Of a DNA stretch of 64,000 nt, positions 14,615-27,660 are shown in pieces. This DNA is from Burhinus oedicnemus (taxonomy: Eukaryota > Chordata > Aves > Charadriiformes > Burhinidae). Numbering within the stretch: the stretch's first letter is position 1; each line of letters begins with the position of its first letter. The position numbers and the translations under genes are program-made. The stretch lies in NCBI GenBank assembly GCA_008921705.1, contig VFFE01007638.1, positions 2,490,614 to 2,554,613 on the forward strand. The letters are read 5' to 3'. The notes under the pieces were generated by a model. The model was not told the origin of the DNA, searched no databases, and saw only the letters and a program-made list of their open reading frames with translations.

Positions 14615-14682
14615 AGCATTGAAGGCAGTATTGGACTAGACCTCCAGAGATCCCTTTCACTCCAAATTTCTGTGCTCCTACT
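14615..14682 (+). mobile_element. Short CR1 LINE 3'-end remnant
   Basis: The text around 14628-14670 (TTGGACTAGACC, then CAGAGATCCCTTTCACTCC) parallels the CR1 3' untranslated consensus in which 'ttggactagatgat' is followed by 'ggtcccttccaac'. It is diverged and short, and its terminal repeat has decayed. The call rests on remembered consensus, not an alignment. Confidence 0.55.
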
Positions 14683-17600
14683 TTGCATGTTTGTTTTATG
14701 TATATTTTTAATGTACAGATTGATATAGATTGTTGTTACAATGAAAGGCAGATTCCTCACTGAAATGTGCCAAATAAATACCAAGAAGGGGGAGGGTGGA
14801 AGAGTTTTCTCTCTTGTAGAGAGTTGTAATTAAGTGCAAGAGATGCCTTTTAATCTAATAAAGAGATATTTTCACGCGTAAAGAAGGGAAGCAACATTTA
14901 TCTGAATTTAAAAAGTGGCCAGTTAGGGAGGAAATAAGAGTTTCCAGAGAAAAGATTAAACCTGTTTTTCTAGAGCCCTCAGCAGGACATTGGCATATGG
15001 GCTATGGTGTACAGTCTGTCTAGGGAGAATCAGGAGAGAGGCGTCATGTAAGATCTGAATCTATCTGATAGTCCTTGTTTGGAGAGTGCTGTTTCCCAGC
15101 TGCTTCACTTAACACAAGACAAAAAGGATGGACAAATCTTAAAATACAGACTATAAGCATTTCAGGAGAGAGCAAGCAAGTCAGCTGAATAAGGAAGAGC
15201 AACAGAGATTTTTCAGAAATAACCTTAGCATGAATGAATAAAGCATAGATTTTCTTTCATTTATTCACCTCCATGTTTTATAGACATTTGTAACTGTGCT
15301 ATTTTGAATGAAAAGAATAAAGGATTGTATTTGCCTTTTACGTGCATGTGGTTTAAAGATGACTTAAGGCCATAAGCACTGAAGGACAGAACATGAAAGC
15401 ATCCCTCCTCTTGGATGGAGCATGTCTATACACCTGAGTCTTGAGACACTTTAATAAGAGCTCTACCTCCCAGTACATCTTCTACTATACCCAGAGGGTA
15501 ACAGAGCTATCTGAGCTCTGTCGGAACATGTAGATCTGACACCACAACAGTACGGGGAGGTGGAAGCGTCTTATCGTGACTACATGTGATACTGGAGTCT
15601 CTCTAACATGCAGTAAGCTATTGGGGCCAAAAGGAGGGTATCGCACTATGCTTTCAAGCAATTTGAAGATTCAGAGCTTTAAAGCTTTGGTCAGCCAGGC
15701 CAGGCTAGGGGGGTAGAAAAGTTCTCCTGTATGGTTTATTTGCAGTAGTTATCAGAACAATTTTACTGTCACAGTTTCAGCTGCCTGATAGCTCTAGCTG
15801 ATCTCTAGGTATCAGTTTAAATTTTTAGAGTATTTCTTAAAGAGGGACTTATGGAGCTAATACTTTAATACTTCCCAATAAAAGTGGACAAAAATGGAGG
15901 CCTAAGAATGTAAAATGCTAAAATAAGTACACCTTTCATTTAGCCTCTTAAATTGTGAGTCTCCTGGCAGATAATCTTTCATACTATCATGCTGTAGTGC
16001 AATCGATACAAGTAAAACTGGTTTAGGAAAGCAAATTAAAGAAGTCAAAAGGAATTGAGCAAATACATCTAAGGAGCTGCAAGTTCTTTTAATTGCATGA
16101 AATCTCGTCTTTCAGAAGGTACTGTTATTGACAGCTTTGCCAGTCGTTCCCTTAGCTGTATGTTGGAAAAGAACCTTAGCAAACCTAGGGCGAATCTGCA
16201 TTGATGTCTAAGCCACCTGCAACGTATGCTGGATGCAAGAGGAGAGAAAGGGGGAGTGAATGGAGCACGGTGGGCAGTACTCTCCTGCAAAAACAGGGTA
16301 ACTGCCTAACAGCTAAGCACAGAGCACGTTTTCATGGATGACACAATCTCTCTTGTACCTGCACTGATTAACTTGTTTACTCTATAAACAGTATTTTTTT
16401 ACACTACAAAAATCTTAAAAATTTTCCCAACAGTTGCTAGCAATGGTTAAATATTAAAACCCTTTATTGGCTGTTTACCTGCTCTCAGCATCAGCATATA
16501 TATTTTCCCTGATAAGTATTAGAAGACATACTGGTCTCAGACCCAATGGAAGCTTTTCTACGCAAAGGTTTCTAAATATTGAAAGATTTTAGTTCTACCA
16601 GTCTGGATGGGGTTTTTTTCTTCCTTGCTTTAGGTATTGTCACATGTTTTCTCAGAAGTGCTTTCTGCAGTACAGACTTTGTAAGCTCATGAGAATGAGC
16701 AAATATCAAATATGAACTTCAAGGATTAGTTAACTAGGTGCCTGAAACTCATGTAAAGTACTTAAGCTCAAAGAAGTCAGTGTTTCAGATGAGTTCATGG
16801 CATCTCCCAAAAAGTGGGAACAATTGTAACTGATTGAAACATGCTATCTCCTGCATTGGGCACATGCATGAAAAATGTATAAAGTAAAGCTGTGAATTAT
16901 AGAACCATCGATGAGTCCTCACAGACAATGAATTACAAGAGAAAATCTTAATCCCACCTGAACTAAGGAAAAATATAATTTAGTTTTATGCCCTTTATCC
17001 ACCTTTGCATCTGTCCCTTTTGTTTCTTTATAGAAGGATACTCCAGCTTGGAGTCTTCTCATAGAATTAGATTGATGACTTGATTCAGAAGCCTTTTAAA
17101 ATAATTTATACTGCTGAGAAGATTCTCCTAAAACCATTGTCATTGTTGCATGATTGGTTAGACTTTTATAGTCTTTCTTTAATTGTTGTGGGATCTCATA
17201 TGGCCAAAGTCTTTAATGCACTGGGGTTAAATAGCTGATTTTTCTACTTCAGCTTCGGCTTTGGGCTTCCAGTCCACTGTGCAGAGATTGTAACTGCAAA
17301 ATGTGTCCAGATGCGTTCTTCTACAGCTGTAACCAGTAGTAAATACAACTTCAGGTAACCTTCTTAAAACAAATTATTGTTTAGAATTAGCAATATCTGT
17401 ACTGAGTAACAAGTGAAAATGAATGTTAAAACCATTATGCATTTATTCAACTTACTTACATGGTTAGTTAAGCCCCTTCTGTCCCAGGGTCTAAGCTGTG
17501 GAATTTGAATATTAGTCTCTTTCGTCTCCATGGCATCCTCTTCTTGATGTTTCCCTTCAACTATCTGGTATCACCAAGAAAGTATATGATACATTAAACT

Positions 17601-19229
17601 TTTCTGGAGTCGTGACATCCAGATAATCTGGGAGGCTGAAGCACTCTTGGGAAATATCGAGGATGCCCAAGGATAGACACAACAGCATCATGAATGAATG
17701 GCTCCTGCATGGTCTTCCTAGGGTGCATTTTTTGACAGCTACAGCTGACTCTACCCAACAGATGCACTATAGGAAGCAGCGCCAATTAACTGCTCAAGAA
17801 AAATTCTGGACTTTCTAGGGGTAGTTCCAGCTCTTTTATCCCATCTTATTTATGAGTAGGGGATTGATTCACTAAGCTTTTCTATGAAAAATCGATTTGA
17901 TATATAATACTTTCCACATATTGTATTCCAATATATTTACAGGAAAGCTTCATGAGTCTCTGATGCATTATTTGGCTGTCTTACATTTTATTAATATTAT
18001 TACTACAGCAGTTTTAACAGCAAGAGTTTGTAGAAAATTCCCTATCAACTACTTTTAAAGCACAAGAAAAACAAACTAATGGTAGGAGGCAAATTGGGCT
18101 AAAATCTTTCAGGTCTGGGACACTGGGTCAAAGACAGGATACCAGAAACTGCTGATCCCCCAAGGGGCAGCCAAGGACTAGGAAGGTTAGAGGTATGTGA
18201 AAGAACACGACCATTTCATTCTACTTCTGAACTCCCTTAAAAACTCTTATCTCAACAATAGAGGAAAACTCCCATTATAGTTAGATGTATTCTTAAACCT
18301 TCTTACTGTGTTTGATCAAATACTAAATGCAACCATATTCTTGCAGTGGTGGCCCTTGCACAATTCTCACATTTCCCTGAGATCTTCCTGACTCTCCTCC
18401 CAGATATCTTGTTCGCAGCCTAGTCAGAACTTGGCTGGCTGGTCAGGGGCTGTGAGTTCAAGGTAAAGTTATGGCAGCATGCTGTCCGGTTCCAGCAGCA
18501 CCGCATTGTTCTGTGTCCTTAAAGTGGTGGTTTACAACTTGGCTGCTTTGATTCAAGGAATTAACCTGCATGTAGACAACTTGAGCTAACACTGCGGGCA
18601 AGACAAGTGCTAAGTAGACCTTTTGAAGTGAGACGTGCCGCTCCTTAATAAGAGAGAACAAAAAGGCTGCTTGAGGTGGGCCAAAGGAGCCACGATTACC
18701 TCTGCACCTGCAAAGGTTGTGGGTGGCTGAGTAGTTGCAGCATGGCTAGAATTTCATTTTGAAGCCACCCTGTCATGTAAACTACCCCCAAAAAATGCAG
18801 TGACAGGTGATTTGCAAGAATCACGTTAGCAGAGACACAGTCAATACAAATACAGTCGACAGAAGGGTTAGAATCGACCTTTGGTAGAAATAAATTGTGT
18901 GTGGGTGTCCATGGATGCACGTATGTGAGCAAACACCCAGGTACAAACTTACCTATTGCACAGTGTATATAATTTCTGTGTAACCATCTCCAGCTGAAGA
19001 ATTTAGTTTTCCTCACTGTAAAGACACACTGAATTGACAGAGTGTGCAGGTGTTTTGCTTCACTGGGATAATTAGCCCTATTGGTGAGACTGTCAGGCTT
19101 TAAAAGAGCTTATGGAAGAGAGTAGGGAGGAGAGTTGTTTAGGAAAGATGCCATGCTGGCTGAGAGGTGTGGAGCATGGGATATTTGGATGGTGAGAGCT
19201 ACCCATCTGGTTCATCCCTTCCCTTTCAG
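14683..19229. other. AT-rich unique DNA, no gene seen
   Basis: No recognisable exon, RNA gene or repeat. The longest open frames are about 60-75 codons and overlap each other on both strands. Confidence 0.5.
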
Positions 19230-19372
19230 GAGATATACCCAGTGTTGTAAGAGTCCCTAGGTGCTCATCAGTTCCAGGCTCTGATGCTTGTTGCTGCAAC
19301 TACTTCCCTTGGCAGCCTATTTTATTCTCTAATAACTCTGTGAACTGAAAGGGCTCTTCCTAATCTTCTGTA
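19230..19372 (-). mobile_element. Old CR1 LINE remnant, minus strand
   Basis: Around 19300-19370 the order is CTTCCCTTGGCAGCCTAT, then a TCTAATAACTCTGTGAA segment, then CTTCCTAAT. This matches the CR1 minus-strand order, 'cctnggcaacctattcca...taactctc...tttttcctaat'. That segment encodes the end of the reverse-transcriptase ORF. Many substitutions and no open frame indicate an ancient copy. The left edge is uncertain. Confidence 0.5.
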
Positions 19373-21499
19373 CGTAATGGGCATGGACAAACCAGCTCAG
19401 TTAAGTAAGAACTGGCCAGGAGCCTTGTTCATCTTTAGATGCCAGGTCAAAAATCTTTTAGGTTTAAAAAAGATTTAGGGAGCTGTCACCTTCTTTTACG
19501 TTACCCCTTCTTTGTGCAGCTCCTGTTGGGGCATGCAGATGAATAGGCTGTTCTTGTTCATGGAATATAGAACATTTAGCATAAAGTGGGAATACGTTTC
19601 TGATATAAAGATCACTGAAAGGGACTCTCAGTTCTTTGGCTCTGCCTCTGCAGTCTGCTGACTTTCCTAAAACTGTGTTGATGGGGGTGATAGGAACTTT
19701 TGCAATCTGACAGTACGTAGGATGGCAGCAACACAAACTATTCCCATAGAGACAAGTTCCAAGAAGGCCAAGAGAACTGCTAATATTAAATAATTGCATT
19801 GAGTTGCATCTCCCTTTCTAGAACTGATTTATTACACATATAAAAGTATTATGATCTTTCCTCCCATTATTTCAAAGTGAAATGCTTAAAGGGCTAATAA
19901 AATCAGTATTTAGCACACTTTTTATTTTGTAGTTCAAAACTTCAAGCTTGGCATAAAAACATTACCTCTAGGGAGTGAAAATAGCCTTACCCAGCAGCTT
20001 CAAATACAATTATCCGAGTCATTCTTTCTTTTACTCCTTGCAAAATACCAAACTGAGGTAAAACTCCTTTTGGCTGATAGACAAAAGGAAATTACAGCTG
20101 TCTGGAGTTCAAAAGAGTTGCAATAAAACTTGAATTATGACAAAAATACACTGTTTGTTATTAAAGCCTCAACAGTTCACGAATTAAACAACTGTATGTT
20201 TCTCTGCATGTTTGATACTGCTTATGTTTTCCTCTGCAATATAATGTGCATTTCCCTATCTCTGCATACAAAATTGTTTTATTCGCATCTCCTTATACAC
20301 TTACATCATGATTTTTTGTGAGACTATACCAATTTACAGTAGATGAGAATGAGGTCCATTGAAATGCTTCACTAGGGCAGTGGGCAATGTTAAATACTTA
20401 CAACCGTTCACGTATGCATGAGTAGTCACATCATTTGTTAATAATTTGCTGACCATATTGTGGGAAGAAGTTGCTCCGTAGGCAGAATGTACTCTATTGA
20501 CTACCCTGGGTAAAATGTAGACCAACGACATTTAAGCCACTACATACAAAGAATGAAGCAAGGATTTACCCATGGTAGTGCAATATCTATTTTTAATTGA
20601 ACAAATGCACTATGGTTTCACTTTTGAATAGGATCTTAGGAGTTGTCCACATTTCATGCAAGGATATGTTGGCAATTATGTTTATTGTAAAAATTTCTTT
20701 CATGTTTGAAATGATTCATTATGGCCTATAAAAAAAGTGGATTAATTCCCTGTACTTTGAATTTAGCTCTTGATCACATTTTCAGCTGTTTTTAAATGGT
20801 GGAGTCTGCCCAAGCCCCTGGCTGCAGTGCAGCTGCTTCAGCAGCAGTTGTGCCCTTGTGGGGCAGTGGGTTGTAGAAACTGCAGTACCAGATTGGGCCA
20901 GTAACCCAGCAAGCTCAGGGTGCCTTCTCCCACCTACCAGTACTGGATTTTACAGGCGTATTTTCAAACAACAGTCAACAAGCGGCTATTTAACTATCTG
21001 CCCAAAGGCTAAATTGCTTTCTCTTGCCACTTTGATATCTGCATGTTCCTCAATGTGTGAAGGACTGATATCATACCTAAAATTTTGAACTTAGAGCTCA
21101 GCATATTTTAATTATCCCTAAGAGCACACTCTGTGCTTTGGATTCAAATGTATGTTGTGCTAATTGGCTCCTCACAGCTGGGAAAACAATATTTAGCTTA
21201 AAGTATGTCCACTAAGTGCTGCGGTCTTTTGATTTTATTGGCATTCCCCTCATCCTTGTAGTCTTGTAGGAGCATTGTATTGTGTTCTGCTGAATACCAT
21301 AGTGTAGTCTCCGTGTCATTTACATGTGTCACCTTCTCTAAGGTTGCCTCTTCCCTGACTATTTGCCTTTCGTCTGAACTAACGGTCCCAATCTTTGGAG
21401 TTTTTCTTGAAAACGGTATCTTTTCCCAGAGCGTGCGTTGGTGGTCACACTCATCACTCATCTCTGAGCCCCTGAGTTTCTGCTGTATACTTCTAGGTG
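19373..21499. other. Unique DNA, no gene identified
   Basis: Nothing recognisable. The 110-codon minus-strand frame at 21198-21530 and the 111-codon frame at 19464-19799 have unremarkable composition and no family motif. Confidence 0.45.
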
Positions 21500-21590
21500 T
21501 AGGTTGACCAGAACCAAATGCAGTGTTCAAGATGAGAACATGCTACTGATTCATGACCTTGCTCATTCCCATTCCTGTGTCTTATTTAAC
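21500..21590 (-). mobile_element. Possible ancient CR1/L3-type remnant, minus strand
   Basis: The words GGTTGACCAGAACC and GTGTTCAAGATG resemble the minus-strand CR1 segment 'gaccagaactg...cagtattcaaggtg' found in old amniote CR1 copies. The rest is diverged. A chance resemblance is possible. Confidence 0.35.
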
Positions 21591-21614
21591 TCTTTTTGAA
21601 AAAAAAAAAAAGGT

Positions 21615-21675
21615 AAAAAAAAGCTTTGCTGCCCCCAAAAAAAAGCTTTGCTGCCCCCAAAAAAAAGCTTTGCTT
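21615..21675. repeat. 22-bp minisatellite, about 2.7 copies
   Basis: The unit consists of eight A, then GCTTTGCTG, then five C. It occurs exactly at 21615-21636 and 21637-21658, followed by a partial third copy to about 21674. The complete copies are identical, suggesting a recent expansion. A run of about 12 A lies just upstream (21600-21611). Confidence 0.9.
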
Positions 21676-23859
21676 TGTGTGATCCAAAGCCTACTAAATT
21701 CTTAATGGTTCTACCTTCTCCACTTCCTCCCCACCAAAGTTTTAATCTTAAAAAGAAAATGTTTCACGTTTTCAGCAGAGAAATCAACACAAGTTTTTAC
21801 TTTCAGCAATTTCTGGAGATCTTTCTGGTTAAAAAAATTGCCCTAGTTTGAAATTTTGCATTATTTTTGAGATACTAAATTAATACTTGACACTGTAGTT
21901 GAATATGTATCTTACAAATATAAAATTCAAAAGTGTTTAGAATTATTTTTTTTAAAATTTCTCTTTCTTTCTCTCACAGACATTCCTGTTTTGGTCGGGT
22001 TTTTAAATAACCTCAGGTAGATTTTTCCTGTTCTTTGTTTATTCTTTTTTTACATTTCCAGTCCATGATAGATCTTTGCATTTCACCCTTACGGCTACTT
22101 TGTATCCTTGGTATAAAAGAAACTAGACTCTAATATCATATACGTAAATTTTTAGCAAAAGTTGGTCTTGAAGAAAAAAATCCAGGTATGTTGCAAAATT
22201 AGGCATCGTTAGCTCACTTCCATCTCACTTTAATGGGAATTAAATAACAAGGAATACCAGTATGCACTTTAATGCTTAAACTAAATGCTTAAACGTTGTC
22301 TTAAGGCACTCATCATTCCAGTGTTCTTATCACATACTGTACTGCACACCCTCCATGCTAAAAATATGTTATTACTCTTATTCATACCAATCAATCTATG
22401 ACTCTGATAGAAATTAAATAATTTAATGTTGGAAACCAAACACACACTATAGGGGCGTTGTGGAAAAATTATGATTTTGATTTAACTGCCTTATTACTTT
22501 ATTCATGTGCCAGCACACAGATATCCACATGCAAAAAGATTCTTTACTACTAGGGGCTGTCAAACTTTATATCGTGCCTCAGTGTGTGTGACTACAGCCT
22601 AAAGAAAGATAAAAACATCTGTAATTCATTTGACTAACTATACAGATCTATTTTATGATTTTAAAAAAATTAGTTCTTCATCCTGGCAGCAAAAGTTCAT
22701 TTTAGGAAGCATGAGATTTGATTAGTTTTATCTTAGCACACAATATATTATTAGAACGAACAGTACTCAACTTCTTAAAAAATACAGCTGCAGTGCTGAA
22801 TTTTGTGGGATGACTACTTCCAGCAGGCTTCAACTCTAAGCCATCTTTTCTCAACTCATCCTGTAAGTTATTTCTAGCAAGCTGATAACCTGGTTTGCCC
22901 AGCCCAGCAGCGACACTTCTTAAACATGTAACATTTGAACAAATTCCGCATGAACAAATATTTTACTCTACTCAAGCGTATTGACTCTGCTTTGGTCAAG
23001 ATTTTCCAAGTTGCCTCTGTTAGTCTGAGCCTTGAGAGTGACACTTCCAGATTAATGGACCCAACTGTGAGTCAGGGTCCAACGCTGTTATAGGCAATGA
23101 AGATCTAGTCAATACATCCAGTGGACTACGGAAAGCTGTTCGCTGCATGCTGCAGCAGACACTTGGGTCTGGTCAGCTGAACAGACCTCAGCTGGCTCTT
23201 TTGACCAGACCTCCATTGATTATAAGAGTTCAGATACTAGGATAATGTGGACACTTCTAAGTTTTAGATTCCTGTTTAGGTCTCTGAATTTGGAACTGAA
23301 TCCCATCTTGATATCTCTTTGTCACTTCTATTTCTTCAGCTGTGGATAAAGATGCAAGTTAGCTGAGAAATGGAAACCTAACCCAAAATACTGCAAGACC
23401 AGTAGCTGGTCTCTGTTCTTCTGTTATTTTTTTGCAGAGTCACGCTGGGATTTTTAAAGCCATTTGCTCTTTCTCAGCATCTCATTTCCTAGTGCTCTGA
23501 GGCTAAATCTGCAGGCACATATGCCTCTCAGCCAGATCTCTACCCTTGGGACCGGGATCACTGGTCTCAGGTCCTAGTCTCCACAGAAGTGGGAATGCCT
23601 GGTCCAGAGGAAGCAGCCTCCTGCAGTGGCTGGCAGGACCCCAGGGCTACTAGAGCACCTTTGACGATGCGAACCCAACAGATTGAGCCTTCTTCACATG
23701 ACCTTTACTGATTTAATGAGGCCTTTTCAAAGCCAAAAGTCCAGCTCATCTGAGACACCGCTAAATGGTATGCATGGCACTATGTTTGGCCACTTAGAGC
23801 TTTCCAGTCCAAATGTCCAGATAACCTCTCTTCATCTGGGTTGACTGTAAGCAACCATC
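21676..23859. other. Unique DNA, no gene seen
   Basis: AT-rich to about 23000, then moderately GC-richer from 23460 to 23860. The GC-richer part abuts the tRNA-like head at 23860 and might be the body of the same old SINE, but I cannot match it to a family. Confidence 0.4.
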
Positions 23860-23937
23860 CACATGCAACCCAAACCTCAGACTTATACTTTCTCGATATG
23901 GAGCAAGTTGCTTGAACTACTACGCCACTAGGTACCT
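23860..23937 (-). mobile_element. tRNA-derived SINE head, minus strand
   Basis: On the minus strand, 23930-23911 reads TAGTGGCGTAGTAGTTCAAG, a good match to a pol III A-box in a tRNA D-arm context. About 40 nt downstream a decayed B-box (GGTTTGGGTTGC) follows. The spacing fits a tRNA. The acceptor stem does not pair, so it is not a functional tRNA gene. The likely identity is an old tRNA-derived SINE, whose body would extend towards lower coordinates. Confidence 0.45.
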
Positions 23938-26459
23938 ACAGAGCTATTTAGAAATAAAATTTTAGTATACAAAGGGGAGTATTTCTTCCAAAATGTATTG
24001 CTTTAATCGTCATTTAATTTGATAGAATGAATAACATTAGGATAAACAAAAAAGTGGAAGAATGAGTGTGCCAGGGATAAAGAATGCTGGAGACATAAAT
24101 TTTCCATGAACACAACTAATCAAAAATAGAGCAATATTGTAAAAGGTTTCCTACCCAAACTAGGGAAACAGCAGTATGCAGGCAGTGTTCAGTAGACTGC
24201 CTGACAGAAATACATTACTCTTTCCATGACCATGTTTCTACTAAAGATTAAATGTAACCCTTTCAAAACGTCATTAAACGCTGTTATTTTTTACTTTTAA
24301 TGAGCCTGTGGTAGCCTCAGAGCTGAGAAAGCGCATTCTTGCTAGACTTCCTCATTACATTTTCAGTAATAACTGATATTCCCAGTGCAATTTCCCCTCT
24401 GAAAACTCCTCCTAAGTCACTTGGTTCATGATGCTATTGTAAAAAGCAGGCATTAGAATGTGTAAATCAGTGTCTAATCAGGACTAAACCTAACGTTAGC
24501 ACAATTGGGCTGGCAGCCACAACAGAAATGTCTGGATTGGAACTAAATATTTTAGGGGACTTTATTTGGCATGTATACCATGAAAGAGACATCCAGCTTA
24601 AGCATCCAAAAAGTTGGGGAGGAACCATGGTTACGTTTGACTGCCTGACTCAGACATGGCCTTTTTTGTATATAAACCCAAGGAAATCAGTTAAAGAATT
24701 GTTGCTCTAGAATTGCTGATTTTGTAACTAACTCTTTGCCTGAGGTCTGCATGTTTCCGAAGCATGGCAAGGCACCAGGAACTCCAAATTTAATTGGAGA
24801 AATTAGTTGGTAGCCTTGCTAGCAATAGCGAGGCTACTCAGGAGTCAAGCTCTATATTTAGGTATTTGGACTTTAAAGCAGTTTTAGCTTCTGAGTCTGT
24901 GCTTCTTACTATGATTAATAAGTTGTGTTTGCATTTTAGACCACTAGAAAAATATGAATCTCTCTGTTTGGAAAAAGCCAAGGTCTGCCAGACATAGAAG
25001 CAATACCTTGAATATAACAAAAGGGAAGCCAAATTGCACCTTTAATATCAAGAGCTTGGAACATGATGATGAAAAAGCTTTGTGCTAGTGAGCAGGGAGG
25101 AAACACAGGAAAATTAGAAGAATTCTTGGGTAAAAACAGAAAGCCTTTATTAGCTCTTGGGAAATTCCTGCTTTGGTTTAATGGCTGAACACTCTTAGGG
25201 GAATACATGTATTGATCCTTTTTCTAGTCTCTGCAATGTCCTCTACTGTAATTAGTTCCCTTTATGTCTAACAGAGTCTGAAAGGCAGATCCAAAATGGA
25301 GCTCAGGGTCTTGTATCTGAGCCATGCTATATGCTGTTGGAAAACAAACCAAAACAAACCAAAACATGAGCAAATTTAACTTAAATGAACAGCTCTCTTG
25401 TGATTAGTTTTTTAAGTCTTTGTCATTGCATAAATCATCGTTTTGTTTAATATAATGTAATTTGTTACACATAAGTGACAACCTCTGAACGGTGTTGTCT
25501 TTAGCAGAGAACAGACACTGATAATGAGGCAGAAAATTATGTGAGCGCCCAAAACATTGATTCATTGCTTAAGCTGTCTTTTAAGCTTGCTTATGAAAGT
25601 AGTGGGTAGTCTGCAGCCAAATGCCTCACGTGCCCCATCAGAATTAGGGAAGGCACTTTCCTTGCCCTGACCTTTCTTAGATCTTCTTAATACCACAAAA
25701 AAGTAGAATCTGGTTCTTAAGAAAGCCCCAAGTGCCTGACATGATTCCCACAGTCATACCTGTGTGATGATTTAGCAAATCTGTCTATGTATAATTTAGG
25801 GAGTCGGCTGATACTATAAATCAATGCAAAAAAAAATACAATGAACTTTCTTAATGGATACGAATTCACCATTCTCTGACAACTTTTGGGTTAAAAATCA
25901 ATTGTAAAAACTTAATGACTGAAGAAAAACACATCAGGCATGCTGAAGCCTACAAAAAGTTTTCTTGAAAAGCCTTTCTGCAGGGTGTGGTGGCTTGGGA
26001 GCGGCAAATTCCCAGACACAGCAAAATGAAGCCATGTGTGAGTTAGGTGAAACATAAACCTGGAAAGACACAGAGTCAGCTCTGAGGTGGAGAAAGAATT
26101 AGGTGGGTATGCTTTCACAAGGAAATCTGAAGCTTGGATTTACATTTAGGGTGAAGTAAGTTAGACAAAATAGCTGACCTAAGAAGTTTTGCAATTTGGA
26201 AGAGAAGTCCTGAGCCTCAGGAGAAAGAGCCTGGGAGCCAGAGACACAAAAGAGCACTCCAGTGCACTGGGAAGAAGGCCTCTAGGAAATTGTGGATAGG
26301 GGCATGTGTACGTAGTGCCTATGCGTTTAAGAAGCAGCAAAACTCACCTCAACTTGCAAGAAATTTGTGCATTTGCTTTCAGTCACATGCCACTGAAAAA
26401 ATTGGAGAGGAGGGTCTGAATACCCAAGCATGGTATCCCGGCTGATTCCTTTAGCATCC
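23938..26459. other. AT-rich unique DNA, no gene seen
   Basis: It holds a short simple repeat at 25341-25366 (10-bp unit AAAACAAACC, about 2.5 copies). No exon or RNA gene is visible. Confidence 0.5.
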
Positions 26460-26930
26460 AGGGAACGTTGAAAGGTGAGTCTGTCAGTTTTGTGCTAACC
26501 TCTAAAGCTGCTAGGTGTGACTGCTGGGCAGAGGTGGGGTCTGAGAGAGATGGTGTTCCCTCGAGCGTCGTTCTGCAGCTTGGGGGTCAGGCACCGGCAG
26601 AGGGGTTGAGCCGGGGGCCAGCCAGCCAGCAGTACCACACCCCGGGCTGGGGAACGACCGCTGCGATGTGGGGCAGAAAGTGTGGGGACTTGACGTAGGA
26701 AATCCTGAAGAGGAAGGCCCACAAACATAGCAATGAATGTTGAAGGTACAACCGCGGTCTGCGCAGTACCAGCTGTGTGCCATAGCCACATGTGAATGTG
26801 ATACCTAGGGTGGCATCCGCCCTTGTCCTTACATCCATGGGAAAGATGCTCAGATGCGCAGCTGAGAGGGCAGCCACAGCATACTGCAACAGCAGGTAAA
26901 TGCAGAAGCAACCATACGACAACCGTCTCT
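26460..26930. other. GC-rich, CpG-containing patch with overlapping open frames
   Basis: G+C and CpG density rise sharply, with roughly a dozen CpGs between 26560 and 26760. Three minus-strand frames overlap here (26495-27049, 184 codons; 26587-26922, 111 codons; 26511-26789, 92 codons), plus one on the plus strand. The 111-codon frame encodes a rather hydrophobic peptide, but I recognise no family. Overlapping frames in several phases are what GC-rich, stop-poor DNA gives by chance. It could be an old GC-rich repeat, a regulatory patch or a decayed exon. Confidence 0.35.
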
Positions 26931-27660
26931 ATGCAAGTCACATTTTCCACACTGCTGGAGATTTTAGATTCAAGACTCCCACTGACTCTAAAAGAGAAAT
27001 AAATGGACCTTGTTTTGTTTTCTGCAAACACTGCATTTTCCACAGCCATTTCACTAGACAGGCCAGTGGCCTCCTTCAGGCATATATCCCTTACATAGAC
27101 AGGTGATTTTCCACAAACGGGGCTGTGAGAGGTGAATGGATGTAAACTGGACCTTGGCCTTTTGCTGTAACCACAGAGGTCTAGTCAGTGCCCCCTTATT
27201 AGGCCCTCAGGTAGTTTTAATGAGCATAATTAGATCCTATAATTTATAAGAGTTGCTGAACTGTGCAAGTCTACATGAACAAGAAACACCAGGTTCTGGG
27301 GTGTTTGCACTGACTAGCCTCCTAGGAAAAAAATATTTGAAGTAATTTGCAGGGTAGGCTATTGTTCTTAGAGGAGGTCATGAGGAAATCAATATTCCTG
27401 GTTTGGAGAAATGACCAATAATATCCATTTCAGTAGACTTCAGAAAGAGCAGGCATGTGAACGGACCAACATTTTAAGACTGCTATGATAATTTAGAACA
27501 AGGTTTTCTTGAAGTGACGTATTATTCTAATATCTTGCTAGTCACCATGCTGATATCGAGGATGCTAGAAAATATCAAACAAAAAAGTCTTATCCTACAA
27601 GTTATATCCCCAAGTATAGTCCCATTCACATCTGTGGGAGTCTGCTTGGATGCCAGGACC
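26931..27660. other. Unique DNA, no gene seen
   Basis: No recognisable content between the GC-rich patch and the CR1 element. Confidence 0.45.

Noticed and set aside
21198..21530. 110-codon minus-strand frame as an exon
   Set aside because: No family similarity recognised, no consensus splice pair, and its 5' part overlaps a probable old CR1 scrap.
26495..27049. 184-codon minus-strand open frame as a gene
   Set aside because: Several overlapping frames in different phases occur in the same GC-rich patch, no domain is recognised and no splice structure is evident. Kept only as a low-confidence patch.
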